Below are positions 7,860 to 18,207 of a stretch of 64,000 nt of DNA, piece by piece. Below the pieces are notes generated by a model. That model worked only from the letters and a program-made list of their open reading frames with translations, was not told the origin of the DNA and ran no database searches. Position 1 is the stretch's first letter, and each line of letters opens with the position of its first letter. The position numbers and the translations under genes were made by a program. Source of the DNA: Oceanotoga teriensis (GTDB lineage Bacteria > Thermotogota > Thermotogae > Petrotogales > Petrotogaceae); NCBI RefSeq assembly GCF_003148465.1, contig NZ_QGGI01000012.1:27253-91252 (forward strand). The letters run 5' to 3'.

Positions 7860-8243
7860 ATGACAAAAGAAGAACTCATTCAGGCAATAAAGGAAATGAC
7901 AGTAGCTGACTTAGCAGATTTAGTAAAAGCTTTAGAAGATGAATTCGGAGTATCAGCAGCAGCACCAGTTATGGCAGCTATGCCAGGAGCAGTTGCAGGT
8001 GGAGCAGCAGCAGAAGAAGAAAAAACAGAATTTGATGTTGTATTAAAAAGCTTCGGTGCTAAAAAAATAGGTGTTATAAAAGTTGTTAGAGAAGTTACAG
8101 GTCTTGGATTAAAAGAAGCAAAAGACTTAGTTGAAAAAGCAGGAACTCCAGATGCTAAAGTTAAAGAAGGCGCAGCAAAAGCTGAAGCTGAAGAACTTAA
8201 GAAAAAATTAGAAGAAGCTGGAGCAGAAGTAGAACTTAAATAA
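7860..8243 (+). CDS. rplL: 50S ribosomal protein L7/L12
   Basis: The multi-copy stalk protein (127 residues) that recruits EF-Tu, EF-G and other GTPases. The N-terminal dimerisation domain (1-32) is followed by an alanine- and glycine-rich hinge (about 36-55) and the C-terminal factor-binding domain with [28 protein letters not shown] precedes the ATG. The hairpin downstream probably lets rplL be made in excess of rpoB, as stalk stoichiometry requires. Confidence 0.97.
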   Translation: MTKEELIQAIKEMTVADLADLVKALEDEFGVSAAAPVMAAMPGAVAGGAAAEEEKTEFDVVLKSFGAKKIGVIKVVREVTGLGLKEAKDLVEKAGTPDAKVKEGAAKAEAEELKKKLEEAGAEVELK

Positions 8244-8300
8244 TTTGAAGTAATTGAATTATTTTCTTAATAAAAAATTTATAAAATGATGATACAATTG

Positions 8301-8340
8301 AATCCGCATTGGGCCATAAGGTCTGATGCGGTTTCATTTT
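8301..8340 (+). terminator. Hairpin between rplL and rpoB
   Basis: Stem CCGCAT/ATGCGG extended by AAT/GTT-type pairs, with an inner GGCC/GGTC stem and an ATAA loop, followed by a T-rich tail (TTTCATTTT). It separates the ribosomal from the polymerase genes, where a partial terminator is known in other bacteria. No clear promoter was found between it and rpoB. Confidence 0.7.
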
Positions 8341-8404
8341 GCTTAAAAATAGAAAAAAATTGTAACATTTTAATATAAATATTCCAAAAGCCGAGGTGAT
8401 TCCA

Positions 8405-11400
8405 GTGAACACCCGCACTTTAAAAGTGGGAAAAAGAGAAAGAGATTTCTTTGGAAATGTACATGAAAATTTTGAAATGTACGATGATTTGATAAAAATT
8501 CAAAAGTCTTCATTCAAAGATTTTCTTGAAAAAAGACTACAAGAAACAATAAGAAAGTTTATGCCGCTTAGAGTTCCAATAAAAACTACAGCTAAAAAGA
8601 ACAAAGAAATCCTACTTGATTTTGTTAATGTGAAATACGAGGATCCTTTAATGACTGAAGAAGAATGTAAGTCAAAAAACCTTACCTACTCTGGAAGAGC
8701 GTTTCTTACCGTTCAGATAACCGATACATCAACAGGTGAAACTATAGAAAAAGAAGATGTTTTTTTATGTAATATTCCTTATATGACTGATAGAGGAGTA
8801 TTTATTATTAATGGTGCAGAAAGAGTAGTAGTAAATCAATTAGTTAGATCTCCAGGGATTTACTTTGTTAAAGAAGAAGAAAAAGATTCTAATAAAGAAA
8901 TGTTTTTAGCACATTTTTTACCTGTAAAAGGTGCTTGGCTTGAAATAATATTCAATCCAAACTTAGGTAAAGAGGTTCTTCAAATAAGAATCGATAGGAA
9001 AAGAAAATTTAATTTTTTCTTGTTTTTGAAAGCTTTAGGTTATGAAAATGATCTTGATATACTCGATCTTTTTCCTGTAAATATAGATCTTGAAGATGAG
9101 TTTGATGTTGAAACATATAATGATTCAACCGTACTTTCTGATATGCATTTTCAAGAACTAGAGGAAATGGAACCTTCTAAAACCACTGTAAGAGGAATGA
9201 AACTTTCAGAAGCAAAAGAATTATTATTTAAGTATGATGTGAAAAGTATTAAAGTATCTCATAGAGTTGCACAGCTAACTCTTGATAAAATGAAGAAAAG
9301 GTATGAAAAAGAAGGTCCTTTAACATCTCTTGAAGCTTATAAAGAAATGTTTATAAAGCTTAAACCTACTGAAATACCTCGTGGACAAAAAGCAAAAGAA
9401 GAAATCGAGGAAATGTATTTTAGAGAAGATAAGTTTGATTTTTCAGATATAGGAAGGCAAAAAGTTCAAGTTTCTTTAAAAGATGTATATTTTAAATATC
9501 TTAAAGAAGTTAAGGGAAAAGAATTAACAGAAGATGAATTGAATAATTTAGAATATCCAGTAGAATCAATGGCTATAGAACATTTGGATATAATTCTTTC
9601 AGCAAGACATCTTTTAGACCTTGAGGAAAACCCTGAAGCACTGGATACCAGGGATCATCTTGGAAATAAAAGAGTTAGATCTGTTGGAGAACTTATGCAA
9701 ATTGAGTTTGAAAAAGCGTATTCTAAAATGATTCAACATATACCAGAAAAGATAGCTATGTCACAATCTTTAAATAAAATAAATCCACAGTCTCTTATAA
9801 ATTCAAGAGCTATTATGACATCTTTTCATCAATTTTTTGCTACTTCACAATTATCACAGTTTATGGATCAAATAAATCCTTTATCAGAATTAACTCATAA
9901 GAGAAGACTTTCCGCGATAGGTCCTGGTGGATTAAAAAGAGAACATGCAAAATTTGAAGTTCGTGATGTCCATCATTCACATTATGGGAGAATGTGTCCT
10001 ATTGAAACGCCAGAAGGTGCAAATATAGGACTTATAACTTCGCTTGCTATTCTTGCAAGAACGGATGAATATGGATTTTTGAAAGCTCCTTATTTTAGAG
10101 TTAAAAATGGAAAGATTTTTAATAAAGATATAGTGTATTTGTCAGCTGATGAAGAAGAAACTCATAAAATAGCCCCTGCATCTGTTGAGAGAGATGAAGA
10201 TAATAATATAGTATCAGAATATGTTGAAATAAGGTATCTTGGAAAGGTTACTTTATTTCCTAAAGAAGAAGTTGAATTTATAGCTGTTACACCTAAACAA
10301 ATTGCATCAGTTTCTGCATCTTTGATTCCATTCTTAGAACATGATGATGCCAATAGAGCTCTCATGGGATCCAATATGCAAAGGCAAGCAGTTCCTTTAC
10401 TTTATACAGATGCTCCATATGTAGGTACTGGAGTTGAGTGGTTGGCGGCAAGAGATTCTGGATATGTTATACTTGCAAAACATAGGGGTGTTGTTACTTA
10501 TGTTGATGGAAGAAAAATTGTTATTACCAGAATAGATGAAGAAGGAAATTATATAAAAGATAGAAATTCAAATTATATTAAAGATGAATATAAAATATTA
10601 AAATATGTAAGATCTAATCAAGATATGTGTATAAACCAAAGACCTATAGTTGACATGGGAGAAATAGTTGAAAAGAATGCTCCTCTTGCTGATGGCCCTT
10701 CTACAGAAATGGGTGAATTGGCATTAGGTAAAAATATTTTAGTAGCTTTTGTTCCATGGGAAGGTTATAATTTTGAAGATGCTATAGTTGTTTCAGAAGA
10801 ATTATTGGAAAAAGATTCATTTACTTCTGTGCATATAGAAGTTTATGAAACTAAATCAATGGATACACAATTGGGACCTGAAGAAATTACAGCAGATATT
10901 CCAAATGTGAAAAAAGAACTTTTAAGAAATCTTGATGAAGAAGGTATAGTAAGAGTTGGTTCTTATGTATCTTCTGGAGATATACTTGTTGGTAAGGTTA
11001 CACCACGTGGAGAATCAGAAACATCACCAGAAGAAAAACTTATTAAATCTGTTTTCGGTGATAGAGGAAGAGATGTAAAAGATTCTTCATTGACATTACC
11101 TCATGGTATAGAAGGTAGAGTAATAGATGTGCAAGTTTTCGATAGAAAGGATATTCCTAACCTCGAAATAGGTGTGAATAAATATGTTAAAGTTTATATA
11201 GCTACCAAAAAAACATTACAAGCTGGGGATAAATTGGCTGGAAGACATGGTAATAAGGGTGTTGTTTCTACAATACTACATAAAGAAGATATGCCATTTT
11301 TACCAGATGGTAGACCTATACAAATGATGTTATCTCCTTTGGGAGTTCCTTCACGTATGAATATAGGACAGGTTCTAGAATTACATCTTGGTTGGTTGGC

Positions 11401-11968
11401 AGAGTTATCAGGAAAATACTTTGCAACGCCTATTTTCGATGGAGCAACTGAAGAACAGATAACAACAGAGTTACATAGAGTTAGAAAAGAAAAACAACTT
11501 GATCTTGGTGAAACAGATGATAATATAACCGCAAAAATAGTATTGAGAGATGGAAGAAATGGAGAACCATTTGATTATCCGATAGATATTGGATTTATGT
11601 ATATGATCAGATTATCTCATATAGCTAAAGATAAAATTCATGCAAGAGCTACTGGTCCATACTCTTTAATTCACCAACAACCATTGGGTGGTAAAGCTCA
11701 TCTTGGTGGACAGAGATTTGGAGAAATGGAAGTTTGGGCTCTTGAAGCTTATGGAGCAGCTCATACATTAACTGAAATGTTGACTTATAAATCGGATGAT
11801 ATTAGAGGTAGAAATGAAGTTTATAAAGCAATATTAAAAGGTGAAAATCTACCAGAACCAGGAATTCCTGAAAGTTTTAAAGTATTAGTAAAAGAATTAC
11901 AGGGTTTATTATTAGATATTAAGTTGTTTGATGAAGAAGGTAAAGAATTAGACGTAGATAAATTATAA
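8405..11968 (+). CDS. rpoB: DNA-directed RNA polymerase subunit beta
   Basis: The beta subunit (1187 residues) forms one pincer of the polymerase and part of the active site. It carries the rifampicin-pocket region (about 482-512) with aspartate, histidine and serine at the classical contact positions (MDQ, THKRR, LSAIGPGG), the GSNMQRQAVPLL segment, GYNFEDAIVVSEEL, and KLAGRHGNKGVVS near the catalytic centre. The chosen start is GTG 8405, five to seven bases after GAGGTGA; a GTG at 8396 lies inside that site. It is followed by rpoC after 94 bases containing a strong hairpin. Confidence 0.97.
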   Translation: MNTRTLKVGKRERDFFGNVHENFEMYDDLIKIQKSSFKDFLEKRLQETIRKFMPLRVPIKTTAKKNKEILLDFVNVKYEDPLMTEEECKSKNLTYSGRAFLTVQITDTSTGETIEKEDVFLCNIPYMTDRGVFIINGAERVVVNQLVRSPGIYFVKEEEKDSNKEMFLAHFLPVKGAWLEIIFNPNLGKEVLQIRIDRKRKFNFFLFLKALGYENDLDILDLFPVNIDLEDEFDVETYNDSTVLSDMHFQELEEMEPSKTTVRGMKLSEAKELLFKYDVKSIKVSHRVAQLTLDKMKKRYEKEGPLTSLEAYKEMFIKLKPTEIPRGQKAKEEIEEMYFREDKFDFSDIGRQKVQVSLKDVYFKYLKEVKGKELTEDELNNLEYPVESMAIEHLDIILSARHLLDLEENPEALDTRDHLGNKRVRSVGELMQIEFEKAYSKMIQHIPEKIAMSQSLNKINPQSLINSRAIMTSFHQFFATSQLSQFMDQINPLSELTHKRRLSAIGPGGLKREHAKFEVRDVHHSHYGRMCPIETPEGANIGLITSLAILARTDEYGFLKAPYFRVKNGKIFNKDIVYLSADEEETHKIAPASVERDEDNNIVSEYVEIRYLGKVTLFPKEEVEFIAVTPKQIASVSASLIPFLEHDDANRALMGSNMQRQAVPLLYTDAPYVGTGVEWLAARDSGYVILAKHRGVVTYVDGRKIVITRIDEEGNYIKDRNSNYIKDEYKILKYVRSNQDMCINQRPIVDMGEIVEKNAPLADGPSTEMGELALGKNILVAFVPWEGYNFEDAIVVSEELLEKDSFTSVHIEVYETKSMDTQLGPEEITADIPNVKKELLRNLDEEGIVRVGSYVSSGDILVGKVTPRGESETSPEEKLIKSVFGDRGRDVKDSSLTLPHGIEGRVIDVQVFDRKDIPNLEIGVNKYVKVYIATKKTLQAGDKLAGRHGNKGVVSTILHKEDMPFLPDGRPIQMMLSPLGVPSRMNIGQVLELHLGWLAELSGKYFATPIFDGATEEQITTELHRVRKEKQLDLGETDDNITAKIVLRDGRNGEPFDYPIDIGFMYMIRLSHIAKDKIHARATGPYSLIHQQPLGGKAHLGGQRFGEMEVWALEAYGAAHTLTEMLTYKSDDIRGRNEVYKAILKGENLPEPGIPESFKVLVKELQGLLLDIKLFDEEGKELDVDKL

Positions 11969-11975
11969 TTGCTAA

Positions 11976-12011
11976 AAAAGTTGTCATAGGAATAAAACTA
12001 TGACAACTTTT
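11976..12011 (+). terminator. Perfect 14-bp hairpin between rpoB and rpoC
   Basis: AAAAGTTGTCATAG (11976-11989) is exactly complementary to CTATGACAACTTTT (11998-12011) with an eight-base loop. Only four T end the stem, then CGG, so it is more likely a pause, processing or weak termination site than a full stop, since rpoC must be co-expressed. Confidence 0.6.
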
Positions 12012-12062
12012 CGGCAATAAATAATCTTGATATAAATAAACCCTCAAGGAGGGAGAAAATTA

Positions 12063-15000
12063 ATGGCGAAAGTTTCTTCTTTTCAGAGAAAGATATCAAA
12101 AATAAAGGTTGGACTTGCATCACCGAATACAATTTTAGAATGGTCAAATGGGGAAGTAAAGAAACCTGAAACTCTTAATCATAGAACAAGTAAACCAGAA
12201 AAAGATGGTTTATTTTGTGAAAAGATTTTTGGCCCTACAAAAGATTATGAATGTGCTTGTGGAAAATACAAAGGTAAAAAATATGAAGGTACAGTATGTG
12301 AAAGATGTGGGGTAAGAATAGAATCAAAAGAATCAAGAAGAAGAAAGATGGGACATATAGAACTTGCAACACCAGTTTCTCATATATGGTATTTGAAATC
12401 TTCACCTTCAATACTTTCTATAATATTGGGAAATACAGTTAAAGATTTAGAAAATATAATATATTATGGTTCTAAAAGAGTTATAGAAAGAGCATATTTA
12501 ACTCTTTCAAATGAAAGTCAAGAAAAAGATTTGGATTATTATCCAGGAGAAATTCTTTATCAAAGAGAATATGAAATATATTCTCAATATGTTGACATAG
12601 CTGTTGAACCAGCTGTAAAAGTTTCTCGTGTTAAAGGTATGCCTACTTCTCAGATATCAGGTAAAGTGAGTATAACGAGTGAGATGACCCATACTGAAAG
12701 AGAATTGACTTGGATAACAATAGAATCAGAAGATGGTCAAAAAATGAAGTATCCTGTTTTTGAAGGAGCTTCTATAATGGTTGAAGATGAACAAGAAATA
12801 GAGGAAGGAACTCCTCTTGCAGATAGGTTTTTGTTTGAAGAAGATTTCCTAACTCATCATGAATATACTATATTTTCAGAATATTATCCTGGCCAAATAG
12901 AAATAGACAGAGAAATCGAAAGAGATACACCTATAGTTGTTATAACCGATATCGATAAAAGATTTTCTAAAAGAATAGGTAAAAGAACAGGTGATATCTT
13001 ATTAGAAGATGAAGCCAGAGCTTATGAAGAAGTAATGAGAATTTTAAATTCTAAAATTAAATATGAAAGAGAACAACTCATTGGATTGAAAATATCAGAA
13101 AATATAACTGTTTCAGATAGAATTGTTGAAAAAGGTACTTTGATGAATGAAGATCTACTTCAAGAATTTTTAGAATTTGGAATTAAGGACATAAAAGCTA
13201 ATAGTGAAGATGGAGCTGAACAGATATATCAGATAAATAAATATGAATTATTTAAAGCTAATTATGGTGCTGAATCTATAAAAGAATTACTTGAAAAAAT
13301 AGATCTTGAAAGATTGAGAGCAAAATTAGAGTCAGATATAGAAAAATTAGATAAAAGAAGTCAAAAAGCTTTAAAATTATTAAAAAGATTAAAATTAGTC
13401 AAAGATTTTATAAAATCTAATAATAGACCTGAATGGATGATAGTTAATACTCTTCCTGTAGTTCCACCAGATTTGAGACCTTTAATACAGATCGATGGAG
13501 GAAGATTTGCTGCTACTGATTTGAATGATTTATATAGGAAAGTTATAAATAGAAATAATAGGCTTAAAAAACTTATGGATATGGAAGCACCTGAAATAAT
13601 AATTAGAAATGAAAAAAGAATACTTCAACAAGCTGTTGATTCTCTTATTTATAATGGAAGAATAGGTAAGCCTATGACAGATAGAAGTAAAAGACCGTTA
13701 AGATCTTTAACAGATCTTTTAAAGGGTAAAAAAGGTAGATTTAGAAGAAATCTTTTAGGAAAACGTGTTGATTATTCTGGAAGAGCTGTTATAGCTGTTG
13801 GTCCAGATTTAAAGATACATGAATGTGGATTACCTAAGAAGATGGCTTTAGAATTATTTAAACCATTTGTACTTGCAGAATTACTCAAAGATTCTAATGT
13901 TGCGAGTAAAAATGCCAGAAAATTGAAAAAAACAATAATTGAAAAAGAAATGCCTCAAGCTTGGGAAATACTTGAAGAAGTTATCAAAGGACATCCTGTT
14001 ATGTTAAATAGAGCTCCTACACTTCATAGAATTTCTATTCAAGCATTTATTCCGAGACTTATTGAAGGTAATGCTATAAGATTACATCCATTAGTTTGTC
14101 CACCATTTAATGCTGATTTTGATGGTGACCAGATGGCTGTTCATGTACCTCTTTCTGCCGTTGCACAAGCTGAAGCAAAATTTTTAATGTTATCCAGATA
14201 TAATATAATTTCTCCGGCTAATGGAAGACCTATTTCTATGCCTGGTAAAGATGTTATAGCAGGTTCTTTCTACTTAACTATGCATGAAAATAAAGAATTT
14301 GATAATCTAAAATTACCAAAATCATATCAAGAATCTTTAAAAGATGGATATATAAAAAATATATTTGCTGATGAAATGGAAGCAACCTATGTTCATGATT
14401 ATGATAAAATAATAAATTCTGGAGTTCATTTCAATGATGGAAATTTTGAATGGGTTAGACCTGTATTTACATTGCATAAAACAATTGGTTTTAGAAATGA
14501 TAAAAATAAGATTATAAAATCTACAATAGGTAAAATAATTTTCAATCAAGTCGTTCCAGAAAAATTGAAAGATTATTCAGCTAAGATGGATAAGAAAGGA
14601 TTAAAAAATCTTATTTTTAAGACATTTAAAATGTATGGTATAGATAGAACTGCAGACTTATTGGATGATATAAAATCTTTTGGATTCCATTATGCAACAA
14701 TTTCTGGATTGACAATATCGATAAAAGATGTTTTAGTATCTCCAAAAAGACAACAAATAATAACAAATTCAGAAAATAAAGTACTTAAAATAGAAGAATT
14801 ATATGAAGAAGGATATTTGACAGATAATGAAAGATATATAGAAGTTGTAAAAGTTTGGGAAAAAACAACTGCTGATGTTACAAAAGTTACTGCTGAAGAG
14901 TATAGAAAACATACATTTAATCCAATTTGGATGATGGTTGACTCTGGAGCCAGAGGTAATATAGACCAGTTAAAACAGTTGGCTGGTATGAGAGGTCTTA

Positions 15001-16997
15001 TGGCTGATCCAGCTGGTAAAATTATAGAAGTCCCTATAAAATCCAACTTTAAAATGGGTCTTTCAGAGCTCGAATTCTTTACATCTACACATGGTTCAAG
15101 AAAAGGTTCGGCAGATACTGCTTTAAGAACTTCTACAGCGGGATACTTAACAAGAAGACTTGTAGATGTTGCACAATCCATTACAATAAATGAAACTGAT
15201 TGTGGAACTACAAGAGGTATAATAGCCGAAGAATTGTGGTCAGATAACTCTAAAATAGAAAAATTGTCTGATTTCTTATTTGGTAGAGTTCTTGCAAAGA
15301 ATGTTTTAGATCCAGAAAGTGATGAAGTTATAGTTAATCCAAATAATGGTAAAGAATATGTTAGAGATGTTATGCTTGATGAAGATGATTCATTGTTCTT
15401 GTCAGAATATAAAGATGAAATAAAAGTTTTTGAAGAAAAACAATTAAAACTTGAAGATTTCAACAGTAATCAACATTTGATATCTTTAAATGATTATAAA
15501 ATAGAAGATAAAATTATAATAGAAAAGAATGAAGTTATAACTAAGGAAGCTATTGAAGAATTAAAATTACATAATATAACAAATATAAGAGTTAAAGATT
15601 ATAAAGCAGTCAATTTTGTTCATGTTGGTGAAGATATAAATGTAAATGATGAAAATGGAAAAGAAATTACATTGTTGAAATACCAAGAAAAGATTGATGA
15701 AAAAACAGCATCTATTTTAGAAAGACATAATATAGAAAAAGTTTTGGTTAGACCACTTATTTATATAAGGTCACCTTTAACTTGTGAATCAGAATCTGGA
15801 TTATGTGCAAAATGTTATGGAATGGATCTTGCAAGTCATAAACATGTTAATATAGGTGAATCTGTTGGAGTTATAGCGGCTCAATCCATTGGTGAACCTG
15901 GAACACAGCTTACAATGAGAACTTTCCATACAGGTGGTATTGCAACTGCTTCTGATATTACACAGGGATTGCCAAGAGCAGAAGAATTGTTTGAAGCAAG
16001 AAAGAAGCTCAAGGGACCTGAAGGTATATTCTCAACTGTTAAGGGTACAGTAAGGTCTATAACAAGAGATGAATCAGATAAGAGAAGTAAAAAACTCAAA
16101 TTTATAGTAGAAGATACAGAACATGAATTACATACATTTGATGCCGATTATAGAACAAAACCAGTGGTTGCAGAAGGAGATAGAGTACTTGAAGGTGAAA
16201 GACTTACTTCTGGAAATATAAAACCAAGAAAAGTTCTATCAGATCTAGGCGTTGAAGCTGTTTCAACATATCTTTTGAAAGAAATAAAGAAAATATATGC
16301 TGAACAGGGTGTTGATATTCATGATAAACATTTTGAAATTATAATAAGACAGATGTTAAATAAAGTAGAAATTACTGATGGTGGAGATACAGACTATATG
16401 CCAGGAGATCTTTTACCTTTTAATAGATCGAGAAAGATAAATGAATCTATTTTAAAAGAAAATTCAAGAATAGATGATAATAGAAAAGAAGTAATAGGTA
16501 AAAGATTGGCTAGAAAAGTTATAATTCCTTCAGAGAATGAGGAAGAAGATAAAATATTCTCTAAATATGATGAAATAACAGAAAATATGTTGAAAGAAAT
16601 AATAGAAGCAAAAATAAAAGAAATAGAAGTTTATGAAGATTATGAAGAAGTTTTAAATGATGAAGAAGAAATAGAAATAATAGGAACACAAAAAACATAT
16701 TTAGTAAATCCTAAATCTACCATACAATCTGAGAGAAAACTTCTCAGAATAACCAAAGCTTCCCTAGAAAGAGAAGGATGGTTATCAGCAGCTTCATTCC
16801 AACAAACTGTACAAATATTAACTGAGGCTGCAATTGAAGGCAAAGATGATTTCTTAAAAGGTCTTAAAGAAAATGTAATTGTTGGACAACCAATTCCAGC
16901 AGGTACGGGATTAAAAGTTTATTCTGATTTAGAGTATGAAACACAAGATAATAAACTTAATGAAGATATTCAAGACATAGAAACTAAAATATCTTAA
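12063..16997 (+). CDS. rpoC: DNA-directed RNA polymerase subunit beta' with large insertion
   Basis: The beta' subunit (1644 residues) holds the catalytic magnesium in NADFDGDQM near residue 683. The N-terminal zinc ribbon (CACGKYKG...CERCG, about 60-80), the switch and bridge regions and the second zinc site (CESESGLCAKC, about 1240) are intact. It is far longer than the 1150-1400 residues of most bacteria because of an insertion between about 150 and 450, the position seen in Thermus and Thermotoga. Several beta-rich stretches there and in the C-terminal half share a recurring motif (see findings). Start ATG follows GGAGGGAG. A strong terminator ends the unit. Confidence 0.97.
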   Translation: MAKVSSFQRKISKIKVGLASPNTILEWSNGEVKKPETLNHRTSKPEKDGLFCEKIFGPTKDYECACGKYKGKKYEGTVCERCGVRIESKESRRRKMGHIELATPVSHIWYLKSSPSILSIILGNTVKDLENIIYYGSKRVIERAYLTLSNESQEKDLDYYPGEILYQREYEIYSQYVDIAVEPAVKVSRVKGMPTSQISGKVSITSEMTHTERELTWITIESEDGQKMKYPVFEGASIMVEDEQEIEEGTPLADRFLFEEDFLTHHEYTIFSEYYPGQIEIDREIERDTPIVVITDIDKRFSKRIGKRTGDILLEDEARAYEEVMRILNSKIKYEREQLIGLKISENITVSDRIVEKGTLMNEDLLQEFLEFGIKDIKANSEDGAEQIYQINKYELFKANYGAESIKELLEKIDLERLRAKLESDIEKLDKRSQKALKLLKRLKLVKDFIKSNNRPEWMIVNTLPVVPPDLRPLIQIDGGRFAATDLNDLYRKVINRNNRLKKLMDMEAPEIIIRNEKRILQQAVDSLIYNGRIGKPMTDRSKRPLRSLTDLLKGKKGRFRRNLLGKRVDYSGRAVIAVGPDLKIHECGLPKKMALELFKPFVLAELLKDSNVASKNARKLKKTIIEKEMPQAWEILEEVIKGHPVMLNRAPTLHRISIQAFIPRLIEGNAIRLHPLVCPPFNADFDGDQMAVHVPLSAVAQAEAKFLMLSRYNIISPANGRPISMPGKDVIAGSFYLTMHENKEFDNLKLPKSYQESLKDGYIKNIFADEMEATYVHDYDKIINSGVHFNDGNFEWVRPVFTLHKTIGFRNDKNKIIKSTIGKIIFNQVVPEKLKDYSAKMDKKGLKNLIFKTFKMYGIDRTADLLDDIKSFGFHYATISGLTISIKDVLVSPKRQQIITNSENKVLKIEELYEEGYLTDNERYIEVVKVWEKTTADVTKVTAEEYRKHTFNPIWMMVDSGARGNIDQLKQLAGMRGLMADPAGKIIEVPIKSNFKMGLSELEFFTSTHGSRKGSADTALRTSTAGYLTRRLVDVAQSITINETDCGTTRGIIAEELWSDNSKIEKLSDFLFGRVLAKNVLDPESDEVIVNPNNGKEYVRDVMLDEDDSLFLSEYKDEIKVFEEKQLKLEDFNSNQHLISLNDYKIEDKIIIEKNEVITKEAIEELKLHNITNIRVKDYKAVNFVHVGEDINVNDENGKEITLLKYQEKIDEKTASILERHNIEKVLVRPLIYIRSPLTCESESGLCAKCYGMDLASHKHVNIGESVGVIAAQSIGEPGTQLTMRTFHTGGIATASDITQGLPRAEELFEARKKLKGPEGIFSTVKGTVRSITRDESDKRSKKLKFIVEDTEHELHTFDADYRTKPVVAEGDRVLEGERLTSGNIKPRKVLSDLGVEAVSTYLLKEIKKIYAEQGVDIHDKHFEIIIRQMLNKVEITDGGDTDYMPGDLLPFNRSRKINESILKENSRIDDNRKEVIGKRLARKVIIPSENEEEDKIFSKYDEITENMLKEIIEAKIKEIEVYEDYEEVLNDEEEIEIIGTQKTYLVNPKSTIQSERKLLRITKASLEREGWLSAASFQQTVQILTEAAIEGKDDFLKGLKENVIVGQPIPAGTGLKVYSDLEYETQDNKLNEDIQDIETKIS

Positions 16998-17021
16998 TTT
17001 AAATACATATAAAGTTATAAT

Positions 17022-17065
17022 AAAATGCATGATTTCTTAAAACTTAGAAATCATGCATTTTTTAT
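17022..17065 (+). terminator. Strong intrinsic terminator after rpoC
   Basis: Stem AAAATGCATGATTTCT (17022-17037) with AGAAATCATGCATTTT and a run of T. It ends the long tRNA-to-rpoC transcription unit just before the mtnA promoter. Confidence 0.9.
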
Positions 17066-17094
17066 TTGTAAATTTTTATACTCTATTGTATAAT
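17066..17094 (+). promoter_or_regulatory. Sigma70 promoter of mtnA
   Basis: TTGTAA (17066-17071), a 17-base spacer and TATAAT (17089-17094), 35 bases before the mtnA start. The -35 box begins in the tail of the rpoC terminator. Confidence 0.7.
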
Positions 17095-17128
17095 TTTAAT
17101 ATATCTATAATGAAAGGAATGAATATAA

Positions 17129-18178
17129 ATGGGAAAATTAAAAGGTATGTCCATGGAATGGATAGATAATAAGTTAATTCTTATCGATCAAAGATATTTG
17201 CCTTTAGAAGAAATATTTTTTGAATGTACTAATTATAAACAAGCTGCTATATCTATAAAAGATATGATAGTTAGAGGTGCACCAGCTATAGGAGCTACAG
17301 CTGCATTTGGAATGGCTTTGGCTTCTTTTGAATTTGATTCAGAAGATAAACAAAATTATATCAAAAAAATGCAAAATGCAAAAATAGAACTTTCAAAGAC
17401 AAGGCCAACAGCTGTTAATCTTTTTTGGGCTTTGAATAGAATGTATAGTTTAATAGAAGATAAAATAGAGAATTTAGAAACGAAAGAAATGAGTATTCTT
17501 CTTGAAAAAGAAGCAGTAAATATTGCGAAAGAAGATATAGAAATTAATAAAGCGATTGGACTAAATGGTGGAAAATTATTAAACGATGGTGATACAGTTT
17601 TGACTCATTGTAACGCTGGAGCACTTGCAACTGTTGATTATGGAACAGCACTGGGTGTTATAAGAGGTGCAATTGAATCAGGAAAGAATATAAAAGTTTA
17701 TGCTGACGAAACAAGACCTTATTTACAAGGAGCAAGGTTAACTGTTTGGGAATTAATGCAAGATGGTATAGATACAACATTGATATCGGATAATATGGCT
17801 GGATGGGTAATGAATCAAGGAAAGATAGATGCCGTTGTTGTTGGCGCGGATAGAATTGCTGCCAACGGAGATACAGCAAATAAAATAGGAACATATTCTG
17901 TTGCTGTTCTTGCAAAAAGACATGGTATTCCTATGTATATAGCGGCACCACTTTCAACTATAGATATGAAAACTAAAACAGGTGAAGATATACCTATTGA
18001 AGAAAGAAATCATGATGAAGTGAGGCTATGCCATAAAATAAAGATGGTTATGGATAATGTAAAGGTCTTTAATCCGTCTTTTGATGTAACTCCAAATGAT
18101 TTGATAACTGCGATAATTACCGAAAAAGGTGTTATTAAACCACCATTTGATGAAAATTTAAAAAAATTATTTAAATAA
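17129..18178 (+). CDS. mtnA: S-methyl-5-thioribose-1-phosphate isomerase
   Basis: MtnA converts methylthioribose-1-phosphate to methylthioribulose-1-phosphate in methionine salvage. The 349 residues match the eIF2B-like isomerase fold: the RGAPAIGATAAFG substrate motif (about 49-61), catalytic cysteine C161 in LTHCNAGALATVDYGTALG, and catalytic aspartate D241 in VGADRIAANGD. The conserved ERNHDEV lies near the end. AAAGGA precedes the ATG. It is a single-gene unit between two terminators; no other salvage genes are adjacent. Some thermophile homologues act on ribose-1-phosphate-like sugars, which the sequence cannot exclude. Confidence 0.93.
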   Translation: MGKLKGMSMEWIDNKLILIDQRYLPLEEIFFECTNYKQAAISIKDMIVRGAPAIGATAAFGMALASFEFDSEDKQNYIKKMQNAKIELSKTRPTAVNLFWALNRMYSLIEDKIENLETKEMSILLEKEAVNIAKEDIEINKAIGLNGGKLLNDGDTVLTHCNAGALATVDYGTALGVIRGAIESGKNIKVYADETRPYLQGARLTVWELMQDGIDTTLISDNMAGWVMNQGKIDAVVVGADRIAANGDTANKIGTYSVAVLAKRHGIPMYIAAPLSTIDMKTKTGEDIPIEERNHDEVRLCHKIKMVMDNVKVFNPSFDVTPNDLITAIITEKGVIKPPFDENLKKLFK

Positions 18179-18207
18179 AAGAATAGCAGTATTACTGCTA
18201 TTCTTTT
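18178..18207. terminator. Bidirectional terminator between mtnA and the methyltransferase gene
   Basis: AAAGAATAGCAG (18178-18189) pairs with CTGCTATTCTTT (18195-18206), with A and T runs at both ends, so it can stop both convergent transcripts. It overlaps the stop codons of both genes. Confidence 0.85.

Noticed and set aside
14690..15463. 257-codon open frame on the minus strand inside rpoC
   Set aside because: It is antisense to the conserved rpoC core, has no ribosome site and no recognisable domain; such shadows are common opposite AT-rich genes with biased codons.
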